A DNA stretch of 64,000 nt from positions 1 through 64,000 of the forward strand of contig CANQTO010000009.1 in NCBI GenBank assembly GCA_947626785.1, written 5' to 3'. The stretch comes from an uncultured Oscillospiraceae bacterium (lineage in GTDB: Bacteria > Bacillota > Clostridia > Oscillospirales > Oscillospiraceae). Of this stretch, positions 25,998 through 34,696 are shown piece by piece. How positions within the stretch are numbered: the stretch's first letter is position 1; the number at the start of each line of letters is the position of its first letter. Below the pieces are notes generated by a model. It had not been told where the DNA came from. It was given only the letters and a program-made list of their open reading frames with translations, and searched no databases. Position numbers and translations under genes: made by a program.

Positions 25998-26603
25998 TTA
26001 TGATCGCGGCCGTATGCCCCGGTGCTCCGGGGCGATATCGTAGAAGTTCTCCATCGCTTCAAAGGCCCGCTCCCGCAGGGGAAAGGCCCCCTTGGCGGCG
26101 CACCACTCGAAGACGATGAAAAAGGTCAGCTTCACGCCGGCGGGGATCAGGTCCTTCGGGGCCCCGTGGTTGCGGATGATGCCGGAGCGCTGGCAGTCTG
26201 CCACGAAGCGGACGAACCACTCCATGTAGCGGGACATGTATTCCTCCACGGCCTTCGTCATGCTGAGCTTCCCGCCCAGCTCCAGAGAGAACAGGGCCCC
26301 CGTCAGCGCCGGGCCGAACTCCTCCGCCAGGGAGAGGTATTTCACATACAGGACCCAGAGCTTTTCCAGGTCGCTCTCCGTGTGGAGGAGCCGCCGCATG
26401 GTGCCCTCAAAATCGTCCTTATAGCCCCGGAGGATGTGGAGAAGGATGTCGTCCTTGCCGGTGAAGACGCTGTAGAAGGAGGAGCGGGACACCCCCGCCC
26501 TTTGGCAGATGTCGTTGACCTGGATGGAGTTGTATTCCTCCTGCCGGAAAAGGGCCAGGGCGGCCTGGACGATCCGCTCGGAATTTTTCGAGTTGGCGAC
26601 CAT
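25998..26603 (-). CDS. TetR family transcriptional regulator (201 aa)
   Basis: The N-terminal helix-turn-helix is typical: SERIVQAALALFRQEEYNSIQVNDICQRAGVSRSSFYSVFTGKDDILLHIL. The C-terminal ligand-binding domain is helical and of usual length. AAGGAGG precedes the ATG at 26603; a longer frame lacks a ribosome site. It diverges from the redox operon starting at 26824, and the shared gap holds two palindromes, so it probably represses that operon and itself. A stem with TTTTAT on the minus strand (25979-25999) ends the gene. Confidence 0.9.
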   Translation of the reverse strand: MVANSKNSERIVQAALALFRQEEYNSIQVNDICQRAGVSRSSFYSVFTGKDDILLHILRGYKDDFEGTMRRLLHTESDLEKLWVLYVKYLSLAEEFGPALTGALFSLELGGKLSMTKAVEEYMSRYMEWFVRFVADCQRSGIIRNHGAPKDLIPAGVKLTFFIVFEWCAAKGAFPLRERAFEAMENFYDIAPEHRGIRPRS

Positions 26604-26622
26604 GGGGCACCTCCTTGTACAC

Positions 26623-26643
26623 ATGTCCAAGTTCTATGGACAT
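26623..26643. promoter_or_regulatory. Putative TetR operator 1
   Basis: ATGTCCA-AGTTCTA-TGGACAT, a perfect seven-base dyad, lies 20 bases upstream of the TetR start codon. The location fits self-repression. The half-site GTCCA recurs at 26787-26800. Confidence 0.6.
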
Positions 26644-26741
26644 CTTACCACAAACGTCTGAAAAACGCAATCACTTCGGCCTTTTTATTGCGCAAAAAGG
26701 GGCGGGAAAATCGTGCAAAACAGAGATTTTACTTCCGCAAA

Positions 26742-26770
26742 TTGACAAGCAAATAACGATATTTTATGAT
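26742..26770 (+). promoter_or_regulatory. Promoter of the redox operon
   Basis: A consensus TTGACA (26742-26747) and TATGAT (26765-26770) are 17 bases apart, 54 bases before the first start codon. Confidence 0.85.
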
Positions 26771-26786
26771 GGAAACACGGTTGAAG

Positions 26787-26800
26787 TGTTCACGTGGACA
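26787..26800. promoter_or_regulatory. Putative TetR operator 2
   Basis: TGTTCAC-GTGGACA is a 14-base palindrome with one mismatch pair, placed about 16 bases downstream of the -10 box. Its right half shares GGACA with operator 1. Binding here would block transcription of the redox operon. Confidence 0.5.
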
Positions 26801-26823
26801 GAGACAGAAAGGGGCTCGTTTCT

Positions 26824-27777
26824 ATGAATTTTTTGAATTACCAAGGAAAAAACAGCGGCACCTACCAGGGGCCCAACGACAAGCCCATGCCCGTGTCGCT
26901 GTTGCAGTACATCGTCCATTATGCTTACGGCGTCAACGAACCGACGATCCTGCGCATGAGCGCGGCCATGCTGGATGAGTACGAGGGCACGCCGGAGGGC
27001 CTGCGGAGAAAGGTGCTGGAAAAGGTCATCCGCACGGCCCAGAACACCTCGGAGACCGGCAATAAGCTGATCCCCCACGGGATCGTCCTGGGGCGGAAGG
27101 CCACGGCCAACCTGATCGACTTCGTCTACCATGTGGAGGGCTACCGGGGCGCCCGGATGGCCGTGGGCCCCTGTATCTGCCAGGTGGCCTCCCACAAGCT
27201 GCCGGAGGGCGTGGAGGAGATGGAGTGGAAGGATCTGACCCTGTTTTACGGGGCGGATATCTATAAGGACCTGCCCCTGGGGCACAAGGAGGTCAACGCC
27301 GAGGAGGCCAAGGAGATCTTCGAGAAGATGCACGAAAAGGGCTATGTCCACAACGCCTTTTATCTGTTCGGCAAGCGCTCGGGGCTGTTCGTGCTCTGCA
27401 ACTGCGACAAGGACCTGTGCCAGACTGTGCGGGGCACGCGGCTGCTGGGGCCCGGGCTCACCTCGGAGAAGGGCCCGGAGATCACCAAGCGGGACGCCTC
27501 CAAGTGCCTGGGGCCGGAGGAGTGCGGCATGTGCGTCAAGCGCTGCCCCTACGGAGCCAATAAGATCGTGGACGGGCAGATCGTCTTTAACCGGGACAAG
27601 TGCATGGGCTGCGAGGTCTGCGTGACCACCTGCAAGGGCCACGCCCGGGAGCTGGAGGAGCGGAAGGACTACGGCTTTGACCACATCCTCAACCGCAGTC
27701 TGGTGCTGGCCGGAAAGTACGGGCGGCCGGAGATGGAGATCGAGGAACTGATCGAGGAGGCGGCCAATGAGCAGTAA
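26824..27777 (+). CDS. 4Fe-4S cluster protein, first gene of the redox operon (317 aa)
   Basis: The C-terminal third holds two ferredoxin-type cysteine sets: CLGPEECGMCVKRCPYGANKI near 229 and CMGCEVCVTTC near 258. The first set carries a longer spacing after its first Cys (CxxxxxCxxC). The N-terminal two thirds have further cysteines in GPCICQVA and FVLCNCDKDLC, which could hold another cluster or metal. There is no signal peptide. AGAAAGGGG precedes the ATG. It overlaps the next gene by 11 bases. It is probably an electron carrier or a reductase subunit for the flavoenzyme downstream; no exact family name is offered. Confidence 0.85.
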   Translation: MNFLNYQGKNSGTYQGPNDKPMPVSLLQYIVHYAYGVNEPTILRMSAAMLDEYEGTPEGLRRKVLEKVIRTAQNTSETGNKLIPHGIVLGRKATANLIDFVYHVEGYRGARMAVGPCICQVASHKLPEGVEEMEWKDLTLFYGADIYKDLPLGHKEVNAEEAKEIFEKMHEKGYVHNAFYLFGKRSGLFVLCNCDKDLCQTVRGTRLLGPGLTSEKGPEITKRDASKCLGPEECGMCVKRCPYGANKIVDGQIVFNRDKCMGCEVCVTTCKGHARELEERKDYGFDHILNRSLVLAGKYGRPEMEIEELIEEAANEQ

Positions 27778-28084
27778 CTGGAAAAAGGCGCAGGCCCTCT
27801 GCGCCCTGTTGGATCTGGGCTGTCTGGCTGTGCTCTGCCGAAAAAAGTGGAAACCGGCGGCGGCCCTGTTCGGCCTGCACGGGTTGGAGTGGCTGCTGTT
27901 CGGGCACCGGGTGGGCAGGCTGAGCGGCGTGAGCGGCCGGGAGAGCTTCCTGCGCACCTTAGCGCTGGGCTGCACCTGGTGGCTGCCGCAGAACGAGCGT
28001 GCCCATGAGGAAATGGAGGCCCAGGTGGACCAAAAACGCTTTCAGACGAAGGCCAGCGGCGTAAAGCTGGCAAAAGGAGAATAG
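27767..28084 (+). CDS. Small hydrophobic-basic hypothetical protein (105 aa)
   Basis: An unrecognised protein coupled to the gene before it (start lies inside its end). Two short hydrophobic stretches (ALCALLDLGCLAVLC and AALFGLHGLEWLLFG) may lie in or on the membrane, and the C-terminal third is polar and charged (ERAHEEMEAQVDQKRFQTKASGVK). The conserved location within the operon suggests a helper role, perhaps membrane docking. Confidence 0.7.
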   Translation: MSSNWKKAQALCALLDLGCLAVLCRKKWKPAAALFGLHGLEWLLFGHRVGRLSGVSGRESFLRTLALGCTWWLPQNERAHEEMEAQVDQKRFQTKASGVKLAKGE

Positions 28085-28094
28085 GAGAATAACA

Positions 28095-30167
28095 ATGGCT
28101 TACGAAATGCTCTTATCCCCGATGCAGATCGGGACCATGACTGTAAAGAACCGCGTCGTCATGACCGCCGCCGAGATGGGCATGGGCGATATGGATGGGC
28201 GCGCCACGGAAAAGCTCATCACCTACTATGAGGAGCGGGCCAAGGGCGGCGTGGGGCTCATTATCACCGCCACTACCCGCGTCAACGACTGGGACTCCGC
28301 TTCCACCTTCACCCAACTGGCTGCCAGTCACGACTATCACATCGAATCCCTCCGCCGCTTTGCCGACCGTATCCACCGGCACGGCGGCAAGCTGGCCGTA
28401 CAGCTGCACCACGCGGGGCGGCAGGGCTACGCCATTTCCACCAACGACCTGCCCATGCTCCTCCCCGCCGTCAAGCTGGTCCCGCCTTTGCGCAAGGCGG
28501 TCTTTAACAGCACCGGCATGCTGTACAGCCTGGAGCAGAAGGGCCTGTTCTACCCGGTGCTGGCCCCCTCCGTCTGCGAGCCCAGCTACCATGTGCCCAG
28601 CAAGATGGCGGCTATGTCCAAACGGCATATCAAGAAGCTCATCCAGGACTTCGTGGATGCGGCGGAGCGCTGCCAGAAGGCCGGGGTGGACGCGGTGGAG
28701 ATCCACAGCGCCCACGGCTATCTGATCGAGCAGTTTTTGAGCCCGAACACCAACCGCCGGACAGACGAATACGGCGGCAGCCTGGAAAACCGGATGCGCT
28801 TTCTGCTGGAGATCATCGCCGGCATCCGCCAGCGCTGCGGGAATTATCCCATTATCGTCCGCCTGACCGTGGACGAGATGTACGAGCGCATCGGCAAGCC
28901 CGGCAAGGGCTACACCCTGGAGGAAGGCAAACGGATCGCCAAGCGTTTGGAGGAGGCCGGGATCGACGCTATCAACGTGACCTCCGCCTGCTACGATACT
29001 TACAACTACTGGCTGGAGCCCACCTCTTTTGTACCGGGCTGGCGGGCCTATCTGGCCAAGGAGATCAAGAACGTGGTGTCCATCCCGGTCATCGCCGCCA
29101 ACCTGATCCGCTCCCCCGACCAGGCGGAGCGGCAGCTGGAGGAGGGCGTGCAGGACTTTATCGGCTCCGCCCGCTCCTTTATCGCCGACCCCTATTGGGT
29201 GAAGAAGGTGGAGGAGGGGCACCCGGAGCGGATCAAGCGCTGCATCGGCTGCCTCAACTGCATGGAGAGCATGACCAACAACGCCTTTAAGGGCACCAAC
29301 GGCGAGTGCGCCCTGAATCCCCGGGTGGGCAAAGAGACCCTGCCCCAGCCTGCACAGAACGGAGACGGCCGCCTGGCCCTGGTGGTGGGCGCCGGCGTCG
29401 CCGGACTGATGGCGGCGGAGACCCTGGCCCGGCGGGGCTTTGCCGTCCGGGTGCTGGAGAAGGGCGAGAAGCCCGGCGGCCAGGTCAACACCGCCTCCAG
29501 CTGCATCAAAAAGGACAAGCTCTACTGGGCGGTGACCGACCTGATGGAGAATGTCAAGGAACTGGGTGTGGAGGTGGAGTACGGCATCGAGGCCACGGCC
29601 CAGATGATCGAAGAGATCGACCCCGCTGCGGTGGTGATCGCCACCGGTGCGGTGCCCGTGGTGCCCAAGTCCATCAAGGGCTGGGATCTGCCCCATGTCT
29701 GCACTGCCCCGGAGATCATCCTGGGCAAAAAGACCATTCAAAATAAAAACGTCGTGGTGGTGGGCAGCGGCATGACCGGCCTGGAGACCACCGAGATCCT
29801 CAACGAGGGCGGCAACCGTGTGACGGTGATCGAAATGGCCAATGAGGTTGCCCCTGGGACCTGGTTCCAGCTTTTGGACGACGAGATGAGCCGCATCAAT
29901 GGCCACGGCACGATATTCAAGACCTGCAAGCGCCTGATGGCGATCCGGGAAAGAAGCGTGGTCGTGGAGGACACCGGAACGGCCCGGCTGGAGGAGATCC
30001 CGGCGGATGCGGTGGTGCTGTCCCTGGGCGTCCGGCCGGAGAAGGGCCTGTACGAACAGCTGAAGGAGAAGAGAAACAACGTCTTCCTGGCGGGGGACGC
30101 CAATACCGGCGGCCGGATCGCCACCGCGGTCCACGACGGCTACAAGGCCGCGCTGGCCGTGCGCTGA
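28095..30167 (+). CDS. NADH:flavin oxidoreductase/enoate reductase family protein (690 aa)
   Basis: An Old Yellow Enzyme-type flavoprotein of the 2,4-dienoyl-CoA reductase/BaiCD/BaiH group, which reduces C=C bonds next to a carbonyl. The FMN barrel covers about 1-370 (EIHSAHGYLIEQFLSPNTNRRTDEYGG is diagnostic). A 4Fe-4S site follows (CIGCLNCMES, with a later GECALNP; cysteines from about 385). The C terminus binds FAD and NAD(P)H (LVVGAGVAGLMAAE near 431, VVVGSGMTGLETTE near 552). Candidate substrates are steroids, bile acids, cinnamates or flavonoids; none is proven. It is followed 18 bases later by an alcohol dehydrogenase. Confidence 0.93.
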   Translation: MAYEMLLSPMQIGTMTVKNRVVMTAAEMGMGDMDGRATEKLITYYEERAKGGVGLIITATTRVNDWDSASTFTQLAASHDYHIESLRRFADRIHRHGGKLAVQLHHAGRQGYAISTNDLPMLLPAVKLVPPLRKAVFNSTGMLYSLEQKGLFYPVLAPSVCEPSYHVPSKMAAMSKRHIKKLIQDFVDAAERCQKAGVDAVEIHSAHGYLIEQFLSPNTNRRTDEYGGSLENRMRFLLEIIAGIRQRCGNYPIIVRLTVDEMYERIGKPGKGYTLEEGKRIAKRLEEAGIDAINVTSACYDTYNYWLEPTSFVPGWRAYLAKEIKNVVSIPVIAANLIRSPDQAERQLEEGVQDFIGSARSFIADPYWVKKVEEGHPERIKRCIGCLNCMESMTNNAFKGTNGECALNPRVGKETLPQPAQNGDGRLALVVGAGVAGLMAAETLARRGFAVRVLEKGEKPGGQVNTASSCIKKDKLYWAVTDLMENVKELGVEVEYGIEATAQMIEEIDPAAVVIATGAVPVVPKSIKGWDLPHVCTAPEIILGKKTIQNKNVVVVGSGMTGLETTEILNEGGNRVTVIEMANEVAPGTWFQLLDDEMSRINGHGTIFKTCKRLMAIRERSVVVEDTGTARLEEIPADAVVLSLGVRPEKGLYEQLKEKRNNVFLAGDANTGGRIATAVHDGYKAALAVR

Positions 30168-30185
30168 CAAAAGGAGGTTTCGATT

Positions 30186-31418
30186 ATGGACAGAAAAAAG
30201 CTGATGGATTTCGCAAAAGAAGCCGCTTACAAGACCAATTTCTTTATGATGGATAAGGGCAAATATGTGCCCTTCCTCTGGCCCCAGCCCAAGCTGATCT
30301 CCGGCGCGGGCTCCTCCCTGAAAGCGCCCCAGGTGCTCCGGGAGCAGGGCATCAGCCGGGTTTTGGTGGTCACCGGCCCCAGGAGCGGCCGGATCCTGGC
30401 TGAACCTATTCTGGCAGAGCTGGACAAGTACGGCCTGCCCTATGAGCATTTTTATGAGGTAGAGGCAAACCCCTCCCTGGAGACGGCGGAGAAGATCGCC
30501 CGGCTCTACCGGGCCGCCGGCTGCGACGGCTTTCTGGCCATCGGCGGCGGCTCTCCCATGGACGCGGCCAAAGGCGCGGCGGCCCGGATCGCCCGGCCCA
30601 ACACGCCCTTTGCCAAGCTTGCCGGAGTCATGAAGCTCTTAGTGCCCGCGCCGCCCGTCGTGGCGATCCCCACCACTGCCGGTACGGGCAGCGAGTGCTC
30701 CTTTGTGGCGGTGCTCACAGACCACCAGCGGGAGATCAAGATCGCCATTACCGACCAGCATCTGATCCCCAAGGCGGCCATCCTGGACCCGGAGCTGACC
30801 CTGGGCCTGCCCCAGAGCCTGACTGCCTCCACCGGCGTGGACGCCCTGACCCACGCGGTGGAATCCTACACCAACGCCGCCTACGGCACGGACTTCACCG
30901 TCCGCTGCGCGGAGGAGGCCGTGGTGAAGATCTTCCGCAATCTGGAGAAGGCCTATCACGACGGCGGGGACCTGGAGGCCCGGCGGGAGATGCTGGAGGC
31001 CTCCTACAAGGCGGGGCTGGCCTTTACCCGCACGGGCGTGGGCAACGTCCACGCCATCGCCCATGCCTTAGGCGGCAAGTACGGCATACCCCACGGGCTG
31101 GCAAACTCCGTCATCCTGCCCATCGTGCTGGAGGATTACGGCAGCGTGGTGTACACGAAGCTTGCCCATCTGGCGGAGCTGACCGGCGTGAAGACGGAGG
31201 GCACGGAGGAGCAGAAGGCCCGGGCCTTTATCGGGGCCATCCGGGCGCTGAACGCCCGCCTGGGCCTCCCCACCGGCCTGGCGGACATCCGCCCCGAGGA
31301 CTTTGACCATGTCGCCCGGACCGCTGTCCGGGAGGCGACGCACACCTATCCCACCCCGGTGATCTACACCGTGGAGCGCTGCCGCCACGTGCTGAACCGG
31401 ATCTATCTGGAGGCCTGA
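30186..31418 (+). CDS. Iron-containing alcohol dehydrogenase (410 aa)
   Basis: A group III (Fe-dependent) NAD(P) alcohol dehydrogenase. GGGSPMDAAKGAAARIA binds the cofactor, and the iron ligands lie in GVDALTHAVESYTNAAYG (Asp, His) and VHAIAHALGGKYGIPHGLANS (His, His). AAAGGAGG precedes the ATG. In the operon it could oxidise or form a hydroxyl group on the same substrate that the OYE-type enzyme reduces. The N terminus is slightly longer than usual (about 30 residues). Confidence 0.94.
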   Translation: MDRKKLMDFAKEAAYKTNFFMMDKGKYVPFLWPQPKLISGAGSSLKAPQVLREQGISRVLVVTGPRSGRILAEPILAELDKYGLPYEHFYEVEANPSLETAEKIARLYRAAGCDGFLAIGGGSPMDAAKGAAARIARPNTPFAKLAGVMKLLVPAPPVVAIPTTAGTGSECSFVAVLTDHQREIKIAITDQHLIPKAAILDPELTLGLPQSLTASTGVDALTHAVESYTNAAYGTDFTVRCAEEAVVKIFRNLEKAYHDGGDLEARREMLEASYKAGLAFTRTGVGNVHAIAHALGGKYGIPHGLANSVILPIVLEDYGSVVYTKLAHLAELTGVKTEGTEEQKARAFIGAIRALNARLGLPTGLADIRPEDFDHVARTAVREATHTYPTPVIYTVERCRHVLNRIYLEA

Positions 31419-31420
31419 CT

Positions 31421-31516
31421 GTGGAAAAGAGACGGGAACTACGGGCCCTGAGCGCCGTCGCCCCCTATGCCGCGAAGCGGGCCGCCCGGTTCGCACTGAA
31501 AAAGCGGAAGGGCTGA
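31421..31516 (+). CDS. Small basic peptide ORF (31 aa)
   Basis: A GTG-started frame fills the whole gap between the alcohol dehydrogenase stop and the hypA-like start, leaving two and three bases on either side. The product is strongly basic and helical in appearance (VEKRRELRALSAVAPYAAKR, then a K/R-rich tail). It may be a real small protein or the leftover end of a deleted gene. Confidence 0.4.
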   Translation: MEKRRELRALSAVAPYAAKRAARFALKKRKG

Positions 31517-31519
31517 CAG

Positions 31520-31867
31520 ATGCACGAACTGGGACTGATCGTGGATGTGGTGGAGCTGACGGAGAGATTCGCTGTGGAGAACCGGATCGACCGGGTGAAA
31601 AAGGTGGTCCTGGACGTGGGGGAGCTGTACTACATCATCCCCACGCTCATGTACAGCGTCTACCGCAGCGCCGTCAAGGGGACCCGGCTGGAGGGATCCG
31701 AGCTGGAGCTCCGGGTGGTGGACGCGGCGGCGGACTGCGCCGTCTGCGGCGGGGAGTTCGACCCCCTGAAGACGGACGGCGTGTGCCCCTGCTGCGGCCA
31801 GAGCGACTACACCGTCAAGGCCGGAAAGGAATTTGAGATACGGCAGATCGAAGCGGGCGGAGCATAA
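31520..31867 (+). CDS. HypA/HybF-like nickel metallochaperone (115 aa)
   Basis: The start MHELGL matches the nickel-binding MHE motif of HypA. A zinc site is present as two CxxC pairs (CAVCGGEF and CPCCGQ). HypA normally helps load nickel into [NiFe] hydrogenase or urease, but neither enzyme is encoded here. The neighbours are a molybdopterin enzyme and a HydABC-like triad. It may have been recruited to mature one of these enzymes. Length is normal for the family. Confidence 0.85.
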   Translation: MHELGLIVDVVELTERFAVENRIDRVKKVVLDVGELYYIIPTLMYSVYRSAVKGTRLEGSELELRVVDAAADCAVCGGEFDPLKTDGVCPCCGQSDYTVKAGKEFEIRQIEAGGA

Positions 31868-31941
31868 AGGCGACTTCCGCCGCCTAAACAAAACTTGCAG
31901 TCCGTTTAAATTCGCAGTATAAATAAAAGGAGGGAGAAAAC

Positions 31942-34254
31942 TTGGGCGAATGGAAAAAGACCCAGTGCAACATGTGTGTGCTCAGCTGCGGGCTGGAGAT
32001 GGAGGTGGAGGACAACAAGATCCTCCGGGTCCGTCCCGACCCCAGCAGCCCCCGCTCTCACGGCTATTGCTGCCGGAAGGGGCGGACGGCGAAATACTAC
32101 CAGGAGGACCCCAACCGGCTTGACTACCCGCTGAAAAAGGTGGGGGACCACTTTGAACGGGTCACCTGGGAGCAGGCCCTGCAGGAGATCGGACAGCGGG
32201 CCAGGCGGATCGTGGACATCCACGGGCCCCGGTCCGTGGGCCTGATCGGCGGGACCCTGTCGGCGGGCCAGTCCGACCTGGTCTTTGGCCGGGGGCTCAT
32301 GTCCCTGATGGGCTCCCAGTACTATTTCAACCCCATCGGCATCGAGTTCATGGGCTCCTGGTGGAGCCACGGCAAGATCTTCGGGGACCAGATGCACTTC
32401 TTGGAGCCGGACGACGACAACTGTGAAATGCTCATCTTCTGGGGCAGCAACTCCTATGTCTCCGGCCAGATCCTGAACGCCCGGGAGAAGATCCGGGAGA
32501 CCTCCCGGGGCACGGAGCGCATGGTCGTCAGCGTGGACCCCCGGCTGTCGGAGACAGCCCGGATGGCCGATCTGCACATCATGCCCCGGATGGGGGCGGA
32601 CTCCCTGATGCTGCGGGGCATGATCGCCCTGATCCTGCAAAAGGGCTGGGAGGACAGGGCCTATATCGCCAAATACGTCAAGGACCTGGACGCGGTCCGG
32701 CCTTGGTTCGAGGGCGTGGACATCGGAGAGTGCTTCCGGGTCAGCGGCGTGCGCTATGAGACCATGGAGCGCTTCTGCCGCCTGCTGACCACGAAGAAGT
32801 GGGGCGTCCATATGGACCTGGGCCTGTTTATGGGGCGGCACAACACCCTCAACTGCTATCTGCTGCTGATCCTGGCGGTCCTCTGCGGCGTGGCGCTGAT
32901 GCCTGGGGGCTGCATCGTGCCCGAGTGCACCATCCTCCGGGGCTACACCACGGATGAAAACGACCCCAAGGTCTGGCGCACGGTGAAGACTGACCGTTTC
33001 CCTGTGCTGGGGACCTACCCGGAGAGCGTGGTGCCCGACGAGATCCTGAACGACGATCCCCGGCGCATCCGCATGATGTTTGTGGACGCCTCCAACCCGG
33101 CCCGCTCCTATCCGGACACCAAGGCCATGGTCAAGGCCCTGAGCAGCCTGGAGCTGCTGGTCTGTATCGACACCTGCATGACGGAGACGGCCCGGCTGGC
33201 GGACTATGTGCTGCCTGCAAAGAACGGCTACGAGGCCTACGAGCTGAACGCCTTTCAGTACAATTTCCCAGAGATCGTGGGCCATATGCGGCACCCGGTG
33301 ATCGAGTGGCAGATCGGCGAGCGCAAGGAGGGCGGGCAGATCTGGATCGAGCTTGCCAAGGCCACGGGCTTTCTCCCCAAGCTGCCGGACTTCCTCTATA
33401 AGGCGGGGGAGAAGGCGGCCAGGACCGGCGACCGCATCCCCTACTTCATGAAGCTGCTGGCCTACGCCGGGACCCACATGAAATACTTTGACGCCCTGCC
33501 CATGATCGTGGGCGAGACCCTGGGACAGTATATGGGCTCCGCGGTCCGCGCGGTGGTCTGGGCCGCCTATATGACCTCGCCTATCGCCAACAAGGGAATG
33601 CTCGGCAAGGCCGGGGTCCCGCCTCTGGGCAAGCACCCGGCGCTGGAGAAGCTGCCCGGCTTCGCGGAGTTCTGCCGCCTGGACGCGGCCTTCCAGCTGG
33701 TGGACGACACGCCCTAGGGGGCGGTCATCGCCCTGTCCGACCCCAGCACCATGATCGACCGGCATATCCGGCACAAGGATAAGAAGATCCACCTGTACTG
33801 CGACGAGATCGACCAATATATCCGCAAGGTCACGCCGGAAAACGAGGAGAAGGAGCTGCTGCACAACGAGGACTATCCCATGGTGCTCTCCTCCGGCCGT
33901 CATTCGGACGACGGCGTCAACTGGGTCATGCGCAACCCCAAAATGAACGAGCACCGGAACTTCTTCCGGCTGGCCATCCACCCGGAAGACGCGGCCCGGC
34001 TGGGCATCGAGAACGGGGAGACAGTCTCCCTGACCACGGACACCGGGACTATTGAGGTGGAGGCGGAATATACCTGGCAGACGGCCCCGGGCTACGTGCT
34101 GCTGCCCCACCACTACGGCATAGAGGTCCAGGGCAAGGTCTACGGTATCTCCTCCAATGAGCTGGTGGGCCGGGACCACCTGGATGAACTGACCGGCAAT
34201 CCTCTCCTGCGGTACATTCCCTGCCGCGTGGAAAAACTGAAAAAGGAGGCCTGA
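31942..34254 (+). pseudogene. Molybdopterin-dependent oxidoreductase interrupted by in-frame TAG
   Basis: A bis-MGD enzyme of the formate dehydrogenase/DMSO reductase family. A 4Fe-4S site lies at the N terminus (Cys9, 12, 16 and 43/44), then the MopB core (WEQALQEIGQRARRI, LIFWGSNSYVSGQILNA, DYVLPAKNGYEAYELNAFQ). The frame stops at TAG 33715-33717 (codon 592). It resumes without shift through 34254 with the molybdopterin dinucleotide-binding C-terminal domain (LSSGRHSDDGVNWVMRNP, HPEDAARLGIENGETVSLTT). The expected full length is about 770 aa. No Cys or Sec codon aligns with the formate dehydrogenase metal-ligand site (IEFMGSWWSHG lies there), so formate is doubtful. TTG start after AAAGGAGGGAG. 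The TAG could be a mutation, a read error or read-through. Confidence 0.85.
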
Positions 34255-34255
34255 G

Positions 34256-34696
34256 ATGAAAAGCACGAAGAAACTCATTTCCGCCGCGCTGGAGGAGGGC
34301 GGGCTGCTGGACGCCCTGCTGGCCCTGCAGAAGCGGGACGGCTATGTGACCGAGGAGGGCCTGAGCGCCCTGGCCGCCGCCGTGGGCAAGAGTCCGGCGG
34401 AGCTGTACGACACCGCCAGCTTCTACTCCATGCTCCGCTTCGCGCCCCCGGCCGCCGCGGAGATCCGCCTCTGCCGGGGCACCGCCTGCCACTCCGGCGG
34501 CAACGCCGCCCTGGCCGCGGCTCTGGAGGCGGCCACAGGCCTGCAAATGGGCCAGAGCAATGAGAAGTTCAGCCTGGGCTGGGTGGAGTGCCTGGGCCAG
34601 TGCCAGGCAGCGCCCAATCTGCTCATAAACGGCAAGCTGTACACCCATGTGGATGCTGAGAGCATCCCCGAACTGCTGGGAGGTGAGAAGGGATGA
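34256..34696 (+). CDS. NuoE/HydC-like 2Fe-2S subunit (146 aa)
   Basis: A thioredoxin-fold 2Fe-2S protein like the 24-kDa subunit of NADH dehydrogenase and HydC/HylC of bifurcating enzymes. The four ligands are Cys73, Cys78, Cys112 and Cys116 (LCRGTAC and ECLGQC). The N-terminal helical domain ([20 protein letters not shown]) is usual. It begins two bases after the molybdopterin gene stop and overlaps the NuoF-like gene. It should pass electrons between the flavin subunit and the iron-sulfur chain. Confidence 0.93.
   Translation: MKSTKKLISAALEEGGLLDALLALQKRDGYVTEEGLSALAAAVGKSPAELYDTASFYSMLRFAPPAAAEIRLCRGTACHSGGNAALAAALEAATGLQMGQSNEKFSLGWVECLGQCQAAPNLLINGKLYTHVDAESIPELLGGEKG

Noticed and set aside
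26614-26756. Possible CDS on the plus strand between tetR and the redox operon
   Set aside because: The space holds operators and a consensus promoter; the short frames there lack ribosome sites and conserved sequence.
31942-34254. Formate dehydrogenase assignment for the molybdopterin enzyme
   Set aside because: The Cys/Sec-His motif expected at the metal-ligand site of formate dehydrogenases is not seen; general family features alone do not support formate as substrate.
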